46,895 nt of DNA from Cytophagales bacterium. GTDB taxonomy: Bacteria; Bacteroidota; Bacteroidia; Cytophagales; Microscillaceae. Positions 26,907 to 34,659 of this stretch are shown here, one piece after another. The translations under genes and the position numbers were made by a program. How positions within the stretch are numbered: the stretch's first letter is position 1; each line of letters begins with the position of its first letter. The stretch is taken from positions 1-46,895 of the forward strand of contig RDZE01000029.1 of NCBI GenBank assembly GCA_004293905.1, read 5' to 3'. Under the pieces are notes generated by a model. The model made no database searches and was not told the origin of the DNA. It saw only the letters and a list, made by a program, of their open reading frames with translations.

Positions 26907-26976
26907 AGGTCAAGTTTTGCTTACTTCTCGCCGAAAGGCACTTCACTGTTAATGAACCCCAGCAAAGCAATTACCT
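26907..26976 (+). ncRNA. structured RNA element, copy 2 (70 nt)
   Basis: AGGTCAA (26907-26913), stem GTTTTGC (26914-26920), TTACTTCT (26921-26928), hairpin GCC-GAAA-GGC (26930-26939), hairpin TTCA...TGAA (26942-26956), CCCCA, stem GCAAAGC (26962-26968), AATTACCT (26969-26976). The 7-bp stem pairs with one G-T; AGGT pairs with ACCT; CAA against AATT forms an asymmetric internal loop. Fixed blocks are identical to those in the other copies; the stem sequence is not. Confidence 0.75.
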
Positions 26977-26999
26977 TAAATTTTTGTAAGAACATATCA

Positions 27000-27059
27000 A
27001 GGTCAATCACTACTTACTTCTCACTCATCTGGTAATGAATCTCAGTAGTGAAATTACCT
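27000..27059 (+). ncRNA. structured RNA element, copy 3 (60 nt)
   Basis: AGGTCAA (27000-27006), stem TCACTAC (27007-27013), TTACTTCT (27014-27021), hairpin TCAT...ATGA (27025-27038), CTCA, stem GTAGTGA (27045-27051), AATTACCT (27052-27059). The stem is a perfect seven pairs and unrelated in sequence to copy 2. It ends 32 nt before the ATG of the 747-aa protein with no terminator in between, so the RNA probably forms part of, or is cut from, that mRNA leader. Confidence 0.75.
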
Positions 27060-27080
27060 GATTATTTTAACTTTAAAACA

Positions 27081-27086
27081 AAGGAG
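27081..27086 (+). promoter_or_regulatory. strong Shine-Dalgarno before the 747-aa protein
   Basis: AAGGAG lies 5 nt before ATG 27092. Most genes in this window lack such a site, as is normal for Bacteroidota, so this one stands out. Confidence 0.6.
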
Positions 27087-27091
27087 AAAAA

Positions 27092-29335
27092 ATGAAAAAC
27101 TTATGGACAGTCAGTCTAAGACAACAAGCCATTTTTATCCCCAAAGAGTGGAGAAAAAATGCTACCACCCCTCACCTACGCAGTACTACAGCAGGCTTAG
27201 TAGCCAACCTAAGTTCATTAGGATTTGGTGTAGCCGAAAATTTATTGAAGGTGCTCAATGAACTCAACCCTAAGCAACAATTAGAAATATTAGAGCACTT
27301 AAAACAAGCCACTGGAGTAGATAAAAACTGGACTCCATTGGTCAAAGGTTGGGACGTACCTACAGGCGAAAACTATGTAGACCATCTTATGACTTTTTTT
27401 GCCAATTTGTTCGGAGCAAGGGGCACACAACTACGATGTGGGCATACTATTCCTGCGGGTACTTTCCCTTTGGAACGATACAATGGTTGCCCTTTTTGCG
27501 GAACTCCCTTCGAAATCGGTAAAATAGAATACAAAAATCAGGGAAGTAACAAAAAAATCTTAACCCTTTGGACAGAAAAAGAACTCTACACTTTTTTCGA
27601 GGATTTATTAGGCTCAAAAACTGCCTTAGATGCCACTCAAATGGATAGCTTACAGGTGTTATTGAGTGTATTAACTCTTCCTAAAGAAATCAATATAGGT
27701 ATGAAAGAAACCTTAGTAGCCGTGATTGATATTTATAAAAAACAGAATATGCCCGAAAAAGCACAAGCATTATTCGGTTCGCCTACTGATATTTTACGCT
27801 ATTTATGGTACAAACACACTGGTTTTTTCCAAATCATAGAACCTGCAACACTCATAAGACGCAAAACAAAAGCCCACAAACACCTTCGCCGCAGTTTAGA
27901 TACGAGTGCACAGGCGCGTTTGGCAGCCGTAGAAGAATTGCAACTAAAATATAGCCGCCAAGAAAGCATCATAGTAGCACAATGGCTCAATGGTTTATCG
28001 CTCACAGTAGAAAAAATATGCGAAGCTATGCATCCTAAACGCTCCATGTGGGTACGCTTCATTCGTGCTTTGCGCCTTACGGAGTACGCCAAACGAAAAG
28101 GTTTTGAAAAACTCAATCGCATTTTAGATGTATTTTACCGCCAAGATTATACTGTTTGGCAAGCACATGTCAATCATTTCAGGTTGCGAAGCAATGAAGA
28201 AAGAACTTTTCAGTTACTAAAGCAACGTCCCGGCTTGTTTGCACGCTCTTTGTTCTCTAATATGCTTTGGTTTGGCGAAACCTCTACTATTGAGGCTTTT
28301 AAAGAAGTAGTAGACAAAGTACCTGCAAGGCTACTATTCACGCTCAATATGTATGCTGAAAACTATTTCAACCCTCAACAAATGCGAATTGTGAAGCCTT
28401 TGGGAGGTGTAGCCAAAAGAATAGCACCTCATTCATTATTGAGCCTTTACGACGAAAAACAACGCCTACAAATGCAGGATAGCATTGCAGATTTATGTTT
28501 GTTGGCTATGAAAAAACGTTTTTCTGCCCTCAGTACCAAAAATAGAACTATCTATATACACCCTCAACTTTTCAAAATCCCTGTTTCGATAGGTGATAGA
28601 AGTGAAAACGTGCAAGATTTGCCCTCAGCACTTTTAGGCACAGTTTTCCCTGTGGAAGGCGATACAGTACGGTTGTTTATGCAGTGGGGCAATGGTATGC
28701 CCGCGCAACACCTCGATATGGATTTAAGTTGTAGAGTCGCTTATTCTGATGGGCATTTGGATATTTGTTCCTTCAGCCAACTAACCACTACAGGCTGTAA
28801 ACACAGCGGCGATATTAGGAGTATTCCTCATAAAGTAGGCACTGCCGAATATATAGACCTCAATATCAATGAACTCAGAAAGGCAAAAGCCAAATATGTA
28901 GCCTTTACTTGTAATGCCTACAGCCAAGGCGCATTGGCACTCAATATGGTTGTAGGTTGGATGAACAGCAAACACCCCATGCGAATTTCAGAAAAAACGG
29001 GGGTTGCGTATGACCCCTCTTGCGTACAGCATCAGGTAAGAATTACCAATCCGCTCAATAAAGGTTTACTCTTTGGTGTTTTATTGGTCGAAAGTCGAGA
29101 AATCATTTGGTTAGAAATGCCTTTCGGGGGGCAATTAGTCCAAAACTTAGATGTTCGCAATGTAGAGGCAATTTTGGCAAAAATCAGCAGCAAACTCAAT
29201 ATTGGAAACTTATTGCTTTGCAAAGCCGATGCCCAAAAATTAGCCTTAGTAGAGAAACCCGAAGAAGCAGACGAAAGTTATGATTTGAAATGGGCTATTA
29301 ACACCGCAGCAGTTACAAAATTATTGGTAGATTAA
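27092..29335 (+). CDS. MXAN_6230/SCO0854-type protein with RING-like motif and TerD-like C-terminus
   Basis: 747 residues, no signal peptide or membrane helix. A RING-like or zinc cluster lies at 114-137 (LRCGH, then CPFCG; Cys116, His118, Cys133, Cys136). Residues of about 150-450 are helical, HEAT-like and basic (PKRSMWVRFIRALRLTEYAKRKG, QRPGLFARSLFSNMLWFG). The region of about 540-690 resembles a TerD/stress-protein domain: DMDLSC, HSGDIR, GTAEYIDLNINEL, FTCNAYSQG, VVGWMNS, IIWLEMPFGGQ. This fits the family annotated as MXAN_6230/SCO0854 RING-domain proteins, whose function is unknown. It follows the RNA cluster directly and is followed by a terminator and a WYL regulator. Binding the upstream RNAs is a hypothesis, not shown by sequence. 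Confidence 0.75.
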   Translation: MKNLWTVSLRQQAIFIPKEWRKNATTPHLRSTTAGLVANLSSLGFGVAENLLKVLNELNPKQQLEILEHLKQATGVDKNWTPLVKGWDVPTGENYVDHLMTFFANLFGARGTQLRCGHTIPAGTFPLERYNGCPFCGTPFEIGKIEYKNQGSNKKILTLWTEKELYTFFEDLLGSKTALDATQMDSLQVLLSVLTLPKEINIGMKETLVAVIDIYKKQNMPEKAQALFGSPTDILRYLWYKHTGFFQIIEPATLIRRKTKAHKHLRRSLDTSAQARLAAVEELQLKYSRQESIIVAQWLNGLSLTVEKICEAMHPKRSMWVRFIRALRLTEYAKRKGFEKLNRILDVFYRQDYTVWQAHVNHFRLRSNEERTFQLLKQRPGLFARSLFSNMLWFGETSTIEAFKEVVDKVPARLLFTLNMYAENYFNPQQMRIVKPLGGVAKRIAPHSLLSLYDEKQRLQMQDSIADLCLLAMKKRFSALSTKNRTIYIHPQLFKIPVSIGDRSENVQDLPSALLGTVFPVEGDTVRLFMQWGNGMPAQHLDMDLSCRVAYSDGHLDICSFSQLTTTGCKHSGDIRSIPHKVGTAEYIDLNINELRKAKAKYVAFTCNAYSQGALALNMVVGWMNSKHPMRISEKTGVAYDPSCVQHQVRITNPLNKGLLFGVLLVESREIIWLEMPFGGQLVQNLDVRNVEAILAKISSKLNIGNLLLCKADAQKLALVEKPEEADESYDLKWAINTAAVTKLLVD

Positions 29336-29342
29336 CTTCATC

Positions 29343-29374
29343 AAAAGCAAGGTATTTTATATCTTGCTTTTTTT
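29343..29374 (+). terminator. rho-independent terminator after the 747-aa protein
   Basis: AAGCAAGGTAT (29345-29355), loop TTT, ATATCTTGCTT (29359-29369), eleven pairs with one G-T, followed by five more T. Confidence 0.85.
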
Positions 29375-29399
29375 CCTACAAAATAGTCATTTTTGCGAT

Positions 29400-30431
29400 A
29401 TGCCTCTTAATAAATTAGCTCTTTTGCGCTATAAAACCATAGACGAGTGTCTAAACAATCCATACCGTAAATGGACATTGGACGACCTCATAGAGAAAGT
29501 GTCCGAAGCACTCTACGAATTTGAAGGAATACAAGAAGGTGTAAGTAAACGAACCATTCAAGCAGATTTACAGCTGATGCGCAGCGATAAATTGGGTTAC
29601 AATGCTCCTATTATTGTGGTAGATAAAAAATATTATTGTTATGAAGATAAGAATTACAGCATCACCAAAGTCCCTATTAATAGTGCGGATATGGAAAAAT
29701 TTAAGAGTGCCGTACAAATGCTCAAACAATTCAGCGTATTCAATCACTTTGATGATTTACAAGCCACAATATTACGTTTAGAAGGTAACTTACAAAAAAA
29801 CACAAAAGGCACAAAACCACTAATACAGTTTGAGAATAACAACCTTTTGAAAGGGATTCAACTCATACAACCACTTTATGAAGCTATTTTGCAACAAAAA
29901 ACATTGCTCATTAACTACCAATCTTTCAAAGCACATTCTGCACAACAAAACATTTGCTATCCTTATTTATTGAAAGAGTATAGAAATCGTTGGTTTCTGA
30001 TAGGTCAAAAAAAAGCTCATCAAAGTCTTTCCACATTTGCTCTTGACCGTATCATAGGTATTGAAAAATTGGTTTCAGAACCCTTTTTACCCTACCAAGG
30101 CATTGATTTTGAAGTATATTTCTCCGACCTCATCGGCGTAACCAAAAGCGAAAAAGACAAAGCCCAAAAAGTTGTTTTGGAGGTAGACAATATTATCAGC
30201 CCTTATATTATCACCAAACCACTCCATCAAAGCCAAATCATTTTGGCACAAAACGAAAAAACTACTACTTTCAGCATAGAGGTAATTCTTAATTTAGAGT
30301 TAGAGAGGGAAATTTTAGGCTTTGCCGAAAATGTTAGGGTAATAGAGCCACAAACACTCAAAAAACGCATTGAGAGGCGATTGGACAAAGCTAAAAAACA
30401 ATATGAAAACCCGCAGTCTTTTATTCGTTAA
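29400..30431 (+). CDS. WYL domain transcriptional regulator
   Basis: 343 residues from ATG 29400. The N-terminal 70 residues form a winged helix (LLRYKTIDECLNN, GVSKRTIQADLQLMR). The middle is a WYL domain: TLLINYQSF, CYPYLLKEYRNRWFLIG, FALDRIIGIE. The C-terminal part (VVLEVDNIISPYI to RVIEPQTLKKRIERRL) is the WCX extension. WYL proteins often sense nucleic acid or nucleotide ligands and control defence or DNA-damage genes. It lies just downstream of the 747-aa protein, on the same strand but after a terminator. WYL partners of this protein family would fit a stress-response locus. Confidence 0.9.
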   Translation: MPLNKLALLRYKTIDECLNNPYRKWTLDDLIEKVSEALYEFEGIQEGVSKRTIQADLQLMRSDKLGYNAPIIVVDKKYYCYEDKNYSITKVPINSADMEKFKSAVQMLKQFSVFNHFDDLQATILRLEGNLQKNTKGTKPLIQFENNNLLKGIQLIQPLYEAILQQKTLLINYQSFKAHSAQQNICYPYLLKEYRNRWFLIGQKKAHQSLSTFALDRIIGIEKLVSEPFLPYQGIDFEVYFSDLIGVTKSEKDKAQKVVLEVDNIISPYIITKPLHQSQIILAQNEKTTTFSIEVILNLELEREILGFAENVRVIEPQTLKKRIERRLDKAKKQYENPQSFIR

Positions 30432-30434
30432 AAA

Positions 30435-31835
30435 TCACCTTACAAACTTAGGATTAATCATATTATCGAACGAAAATACCTCATCAAGTTTTTCTTTGGA
30501 AAGTAATTTTCTTTGCAATACAATATCATAAACAGAGCCGCCCGTTTCGAGGGCTTCGCGTGCTATCGATGCCGCATTTTCGTACCCTATCAAAGGATTT
30601 AAAGCCGTAACAATACCAATGCTATTAAATACCATTTCTTTACATACTTTTTCGTTTGCGGTGATGCCTTCTATACATTTTTCGCGTAGTGCATCAAAAC
30701 CTTTTTCTAAAATATTCATCACAAAGAATAAATTAAAAGCAATCACAGGCTCCATTACATTGAGTTGTAACTGCCCTGCTTCGGCGGCGATGCCAATTGT
30801 TACATCGCTACCCATTACCTGAAAAGCAATTTGATTGATAAGTTCGGGCATTACAGGATTTACCTTACCAGGCATGATGGAAGAACCGGGTTGTAGGGCA
30901 GGCAAATTGATTTCGTTAAAACCGGCACGAGGTCCGGAGGAAAGCAAACGCAAATCATTGCAGATTTTAGAAATTTTTACGGCAATTCGTTTCAAAACCC
31001 CCGATATTTGGACATAAGCCCCTGTATCCCACGTGGCTTCAATCAGATTGGGAGAAAGTGTAACAGCAATTCCTGTGATTTCAGCTAAGTATTGTACAGC
31101 TTTTTCTGCATAGCCTTCGGGCGCATTGATGCCTGTACCAATGGCAGTAGCTCCCAAGTTTACCTCTGTAATGAGTGCCCTTGCTTCTTCCAAACGTTTA
31201 ATATCTTCTCCAATTGTTACAGCAAATGCCGTAAATTCCTGCCCTAAAGTCATCGGAACTGCGTCTTGTAACTGCGTGCGCCCCATTTTGAGCACATCTT
31301 TAAATGCTTCACCTTTTTTGGCAAAACTTACTTGCAAACGCTCCATACTTTTTAATAAACTGCCTATTTGTTGGTAAAGCGCAATTCGAAATGCGGTGGG
31401 GTAGGCATCATTAGTAGATTGTGAGCAATTTACATCGTTATTGGGGTGCAAATGTTCGTAAGTTCCTTTTGGATAGCCCAAAAATTCTAAGGCTTTGTTT
31501 GCAATTACTTCATTGGCATTCATATTTACAGAAGTCCCTGCTCCTCCTTGAAACATATCTACGGGAAACTGGTCTAACATATCGCCTGCAATCAATACAT
31601 CACAAGCTTGAACAATAGCGCGCGCTTTTTTCTCTTCTAATACTCCCGTAGCCTGATTAGCTAAGGCTGCTGCTTTTTTTACATAGCCAAAGGCTTGAAT
31701 GAGTGTGGGAGCATTGGCGATGGGAATTTTGCTGATAGGAAAATTCTCGATGGCTCGCAATGTTTGAATACCATAGTAGACATCGTTGGGGATTTCTCTA
31801 TCGCCCAAAAAATCGTGTTCTATCCTTGTTTTCAT
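30435..31835 (-). CDS. aspA: aspartate ammonia-lyase
   Basis: 466 residues, full length. Fumarase/aspartase superfamily signatures: the GSSIMPGKVNP loop (about 318-328), MGRTQLQDAVP, and NNDVNCSQSTNDAYPT. These distinguish aspartase-type lyases, which convert aspartate to fumarate and ammonia. It starts 2 nt after the phoH stop on the same strand, so the two form an operon, and it converges on the WYL gene with a 3-nt gap. Confidence 0.92.
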   Translation of the reverse strand: MKTRIEHDFLGDREIPNDVYYGIQTLRAIENFPISKIPIANAPTLIQAFGYVKKAAALANQATGVLEEKKARAIVQACDVLIAGDMLDQFPVDMFQGGAGTSVNMNANEVIANKALEFLGYPKGTYEHLHPNNDVNCSQSTNDAYPTAFRIALYQQIGSLLKSMERLQVSFAKKGEAFKDVLKMGRTQLQDAVPMTLGQEFTAFAVTIGEDIKRLEEARALITEVNLGATAIGTGINAPEGYAEKAVQYLAEITGIAVTLSPNLIEATWDTGAYVQISGVLKRIAVKISKICNDLRLLSSGPRAGFNEINLPALQPGSSIMPGKVNPVMPELINQIAFQVMGSDVTIGIAAEAGQLQLNVMEPVIAFNLFFVMNILEKGFDALREKCIEGITANEKVCKEMVFNSIGIVTALNPLIGYENAASIAREALETGGSVYDIVLQRKLLSKEKLDEVFSFDNMINPKFVR

Positions 31836-31837
31836 AC

Positions 31838-32875
31838 TTATTGTTGTTGATTTTCTTTTTCTTTTTCTACTTTGTCGTAAGCTCTTACGATATTGCGTAC
31901 CAACCTATGTCGGAGCACATCGCGTCCGTCTAACTCTACAAAACCAATCCCCTCTACATTTTGTAAAATGCGGAGGGCTTCCAACAAGCCTGATTTTTGC
32001 CTAGGGGGTAAATCTATTTGTGATTTATCGCCTGTTATAATCATTTTAGAATTCATTCCCATACGTGTCAAAAACATTTTCATTTGCATGGGTGTCGTAT
32101 TTTGGGCTTCGTCTAATAGTACAAAAGCGTTACTGAGCGTTCTACCACGCATATATGCAAGCGGGGCAATTTCAATGGTGCGTTGTTCTATGTAGGTTTT
32201 GAGTTTTTCTGGGGCTATCATGTCATCAAGTGCATCATAAATAGGGCGCAAGTAAGGGTCTATTTTCTCTTTTAAATCTCCGGGAAGGAAACCCAAATTT
32301 TCGCCTGCTTCTACTGCTGGGCGTGTAATCACTATTTTCTTTACTTCTTTGTTTTTCAAAGCCCTTACAGCTAAGGCAACCGATATATAGGTTTTGCCTG
32401 TACCCGCAGGACCGATAGCAAATACAAGGTCGTTTTCTTGACAGTTCTTGATGAGTTTTAGGTGGTTCTCGGTTTTAGGTTTTATGGGTTGCCCATGTAT
32501 ACCATGCACCAACACCATATCCAAATCAGGGATTTGCAGGGGTTCATCGGAGAGTTGCATTTGTTGAATATAGTCTTGGACATTCTCTTGGGTTACTCTG
32601 CCAAATTTTTGGTAATGAAGTAGTAAGGAGTGAATAATTTCCTGAATTTTTTGGATTTCAGGAGAACTGCCTTGTATAAATAGCTCATTACCGCGTGAAG
32701 TTACTTTGCTTTGGGGAAAAGCCGCATTGATTTTTTTGATGTTGCTATTTTCTACGCCTAAAAAATCTACCAGCGAAATTTCTTCTAATTGAATTACTTT
32801 TTCTATCAAATTAAAATATGTTTTTTGTTGAGATAATAGGGTGTTGTTACTATAAGAACCAAAATTATAAAACAT
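31838..32875 (-). CDS. phoH: PhoH family ATPase
   Basis: 345 residues. The Walker A motif GPAGTGKT is at 155-162, Walker B as FVLLDEAQN, and MIITGDKSQIDLP follows. An N-terminal KH-like/VapC-free extension of about 110 residues is usual for the PhoH-like (YbeZ) class. PhoH/YbeZ proteins are ATPases or helicases tied to ribosome and RNA quality control. It precedes aspA. Confidence 0.92.
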   Translation of the reverse strand: MFYNFGSYSNNTLLSQQKTYFNLIEKVIQLEEISLVDFLGVENSNIKKINAAFPQSKVTSRGNELFIQGSSPEIQKIQEIIHSLLLHYQKFGRVTQENVQDYIQQMQLSDEPLQIPDLDMVLVHGIHGQPIKPKTENHLKLIKNCQENDLVFAIGPAGTGKTYISVALAVRALKNKEVKKIVITRPAVEAGENLGFLPGDLKEKIDPYLRPIYDALDDMIAPEKLKTYIEQRTIEIAPLAYMRGRTLSNAFVLLDEAQNTTPMQMKMFLTRMGMNSKMIITGDKSQIDLPPRQKSGLLEALRILQNVEGIGFVELDGRDVLRHRLVRNIVRAYDKVEKEKENQQQ

Positions 32876-33100
32876 TTAGTATAAAAGCAAATTTCTTTTA
32901 TCTATTCTAATCATTCGGAATAAAAAAGCGAAGACAGAATAATTGTTAAGCAAAGACAGGAAAAAACAAATAAGATGTAAGTTTTTTATAAAAAATTGAA
33001 ATAGTTATAATTATTATAAAAAATATACAACTTTTGGCTGCATATTTGCGTTTTTAATAATACCATATCAACAACAATTAATTATAAATACTTTTATTAT

Positions 33101-33409
33101 ATGCGCTACGAGATACAAATTTTTGCAAAAGACAAAACCAAAATCATTCGCTTTTCCAAAGATGGTAGTGAGGATTTAGGCTTCAAACCTGCCGAATGGG
33201 AGGACTTTTATTATGCTATGGGTTCTGTGATAGATGATAAAGCTGATAGTTTTGTTTCACAAGATACGATTATAGCCAAAATCGAGGTTAATGAAATGTA
33301 TTTTGAACAAGTAATAGACTCTATGTGCGAAGACCTAAGCAGTCATTTGACAAATGTATTAGTAAGTGAAAAAGAAAGAGAGTTAGTAGAGCTTACGGCT
33401 TTGTACTAA
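33101..33409 (+). CDS. hypothetical protein, 102 aa
   Basis: No family recognised. It is acidic, starting RYEIQIFAKDKTKIIRFSKD and ending KERELVELTALY, with a predicted alpha/beta character and no signal peptide. Its last 17 nt overlap the 3' end of bioF on the opposite strand. The upstream 225-nt gap is AT-rich and holds CATATTTGCG near 33041 as a possible -7 element. Confidence 0.6.
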   Translation: MRYEIQIFAKDKTKIIRFSKDGSEDLGFKPAEWEDFYYAMGSVIDDKADSFVSQDTIIAKIEVNEMYFEQVIDSMCEDLSSHLTNVLVSEKERELVELTALY

Positions 33410-34520
33410 GCAATTGGCAGAGTTGATTTATCTCTTCTTCTGTATTAAAGCTGTGTAAACAAATTCTTATTCTTTCCTTGCCTTTTGGCACTGTGGGGGC
33501 TACTATAGCTTTGGCGTAGTAGCCTTCTTTTTTGAGCAATGCATCTATTTGTTTGGCTTTTTGAGGTTCAGGGCATAAAAAAACTTGGATAGGGCTTTGA
33601 GTGATAATGAGATTTTTTTCATGGTACTGACGCATTTTTTTTTCAAAAACAGTAATATTTTGCAATAGATTTAATCTTTTTTCTTCCCCTTTATCTATAA
33701 GATACTCTATTTGTGTTTGTAAATGCAGTAGTTGGTACAAAGGCATTGCCGTTGAGTAAATAAAAGGACGTGCAAAGTTGATGAGGTATTCTTTAAGGAG
33801 ATAATCGCCTACTACTACTGCTCCGTGTGTGTTTATAGCTTTTCCAAAGGTGTGCAATCTTGCTAATACTTTTTTTTGAAGTTTTTTATGCACTACCAGC
33901 CCTTCCCCCTTACTACCATAAATGCCTGTGCTATGGGCTTCATCAACAATGAGATGATACCCTTTCTGTTCGCACAAAGCCGCTATTTTCTCTAAAGGAG
34001 CTTCATCTCCATCCATAGAATAAATAGATTCTACCCCTATGAATACCTGCTCTATGTGTTCATATTGGTTTATTTTAGCTACCAAATCTTCCAAATCGTT
34101 GTGTTTGAACCAAGTTCTTTGTGCTTTGCTTAGTCTTGCCCCATCTATCATGCTGGCATGGCTGAGTTCATCGAGGACTATCAAATCATTTTTTTGTGCT
34201 AAACTACTCCAAATGCCTATGTTGGCATCATAGCCCGAATTGAACAATAATGCAGCTTCGGCTTGGAAAAAATTGGCTAAAAAATATTCTACTTCTTCAA
34301 ATAAGGGGTCATTTCCACTGATAAGCCTTGAGCCAGTAGCTCCTTTTATTAGATGTAAGTTTTGTAAGATTTTTACTATATTTTCCTCTTTCAAACTTTC
34401 ATCATTAGCCAAGCCCAAATAATCATTTGAGCAAAAGTCTATATATTGTTGTGTGTTTTGTGGAAGTTGTCTATATGTATTGTCATTTTTACGTGTTTGT
34501 AATCTGTCGTTTAAAAACAT
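33393..34520 (-). CDS. bioF: 8-amino-7-oxononanoate synthase (BioF) or related alpha-oxoamine synthase
   Basis: 375 residues. A PLP-dependent alpha-oxoamine synthase: DFCSNDYLGLA near the N-terminus, GATGSRLISGN, VDEAHSTGIYG (Asp193) and the Schiff-base lysine in HTFGKAI (Lys227). BioF joins pimeloyl thioester and alanine in biotin synthesis. No other bio gene is here. 2-amino-3-ketobutyrate CoA ligase is a related alternative, but the length and N-terminus favour BioF. Confidence 0.85.
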   Translation of the reverse strand: MFLNDRLQTRKNDNTYRQLPQNTQQYIDFCSNDYLGLANDESLKEENIVKILQNLHLIKGATGSRLISGNDPLFEEVEYFLANFFQAEAALLFNSGYDANIGIWSSLAQKNDLIVLDELSHASMIDGARLSKAQRTWFKHNDLEDLVAKINQYEHIEQVFIGVESIYSMDGDEAPLEKIAALCEQKGYHLIVDEAHSTGIYGSKGEGLVVHKKLQKKVLARLHTFGKAINTHGAVVVGDYLLKEYLINFARPFIYSTAMPLYQLLHLQTQIEYLIDKGEEKRLNLLQNITVFEKKMRQYHEKNLIITQSPIQVFLCPEPQKAKQIDALLKKEGYYAKAIVAPTVPKGKERIRICLHSFNTEEEINQLCQLLSTKP

Positions 34521-34605
34521 AGTTATATTGTTGATTATTTATCATTGGTAGGTTAAATTAATGTTATATTTTGCAATGAAACATTTAAAATCCTATCTTA
34601 TTCAT

Positions 34606-34613
34606 TATCTTTG
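34606..34613 (+). promoter_or_regulatory. -7 element of the Na/Pi cotransporter gene
   Basis: TATCTTTG, 46 nt before ATG 34660. It lies inside a longer possible reading frame from 34561 and therefore argues for the later start. Confidence 0.55.
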
Positions 34614-34659
34614 CAAACATAAAAATAATTCTCTATCCATATTACTACTAAAGTCAAAA

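Noticed and set aside
26775..27059. CRISPR array
   Set aside because: Only short blocks repeat, spacing is irregular, and the blocks pair with each other inside each unit. This is a set of folded RNAs, not repeat-spacer structure.
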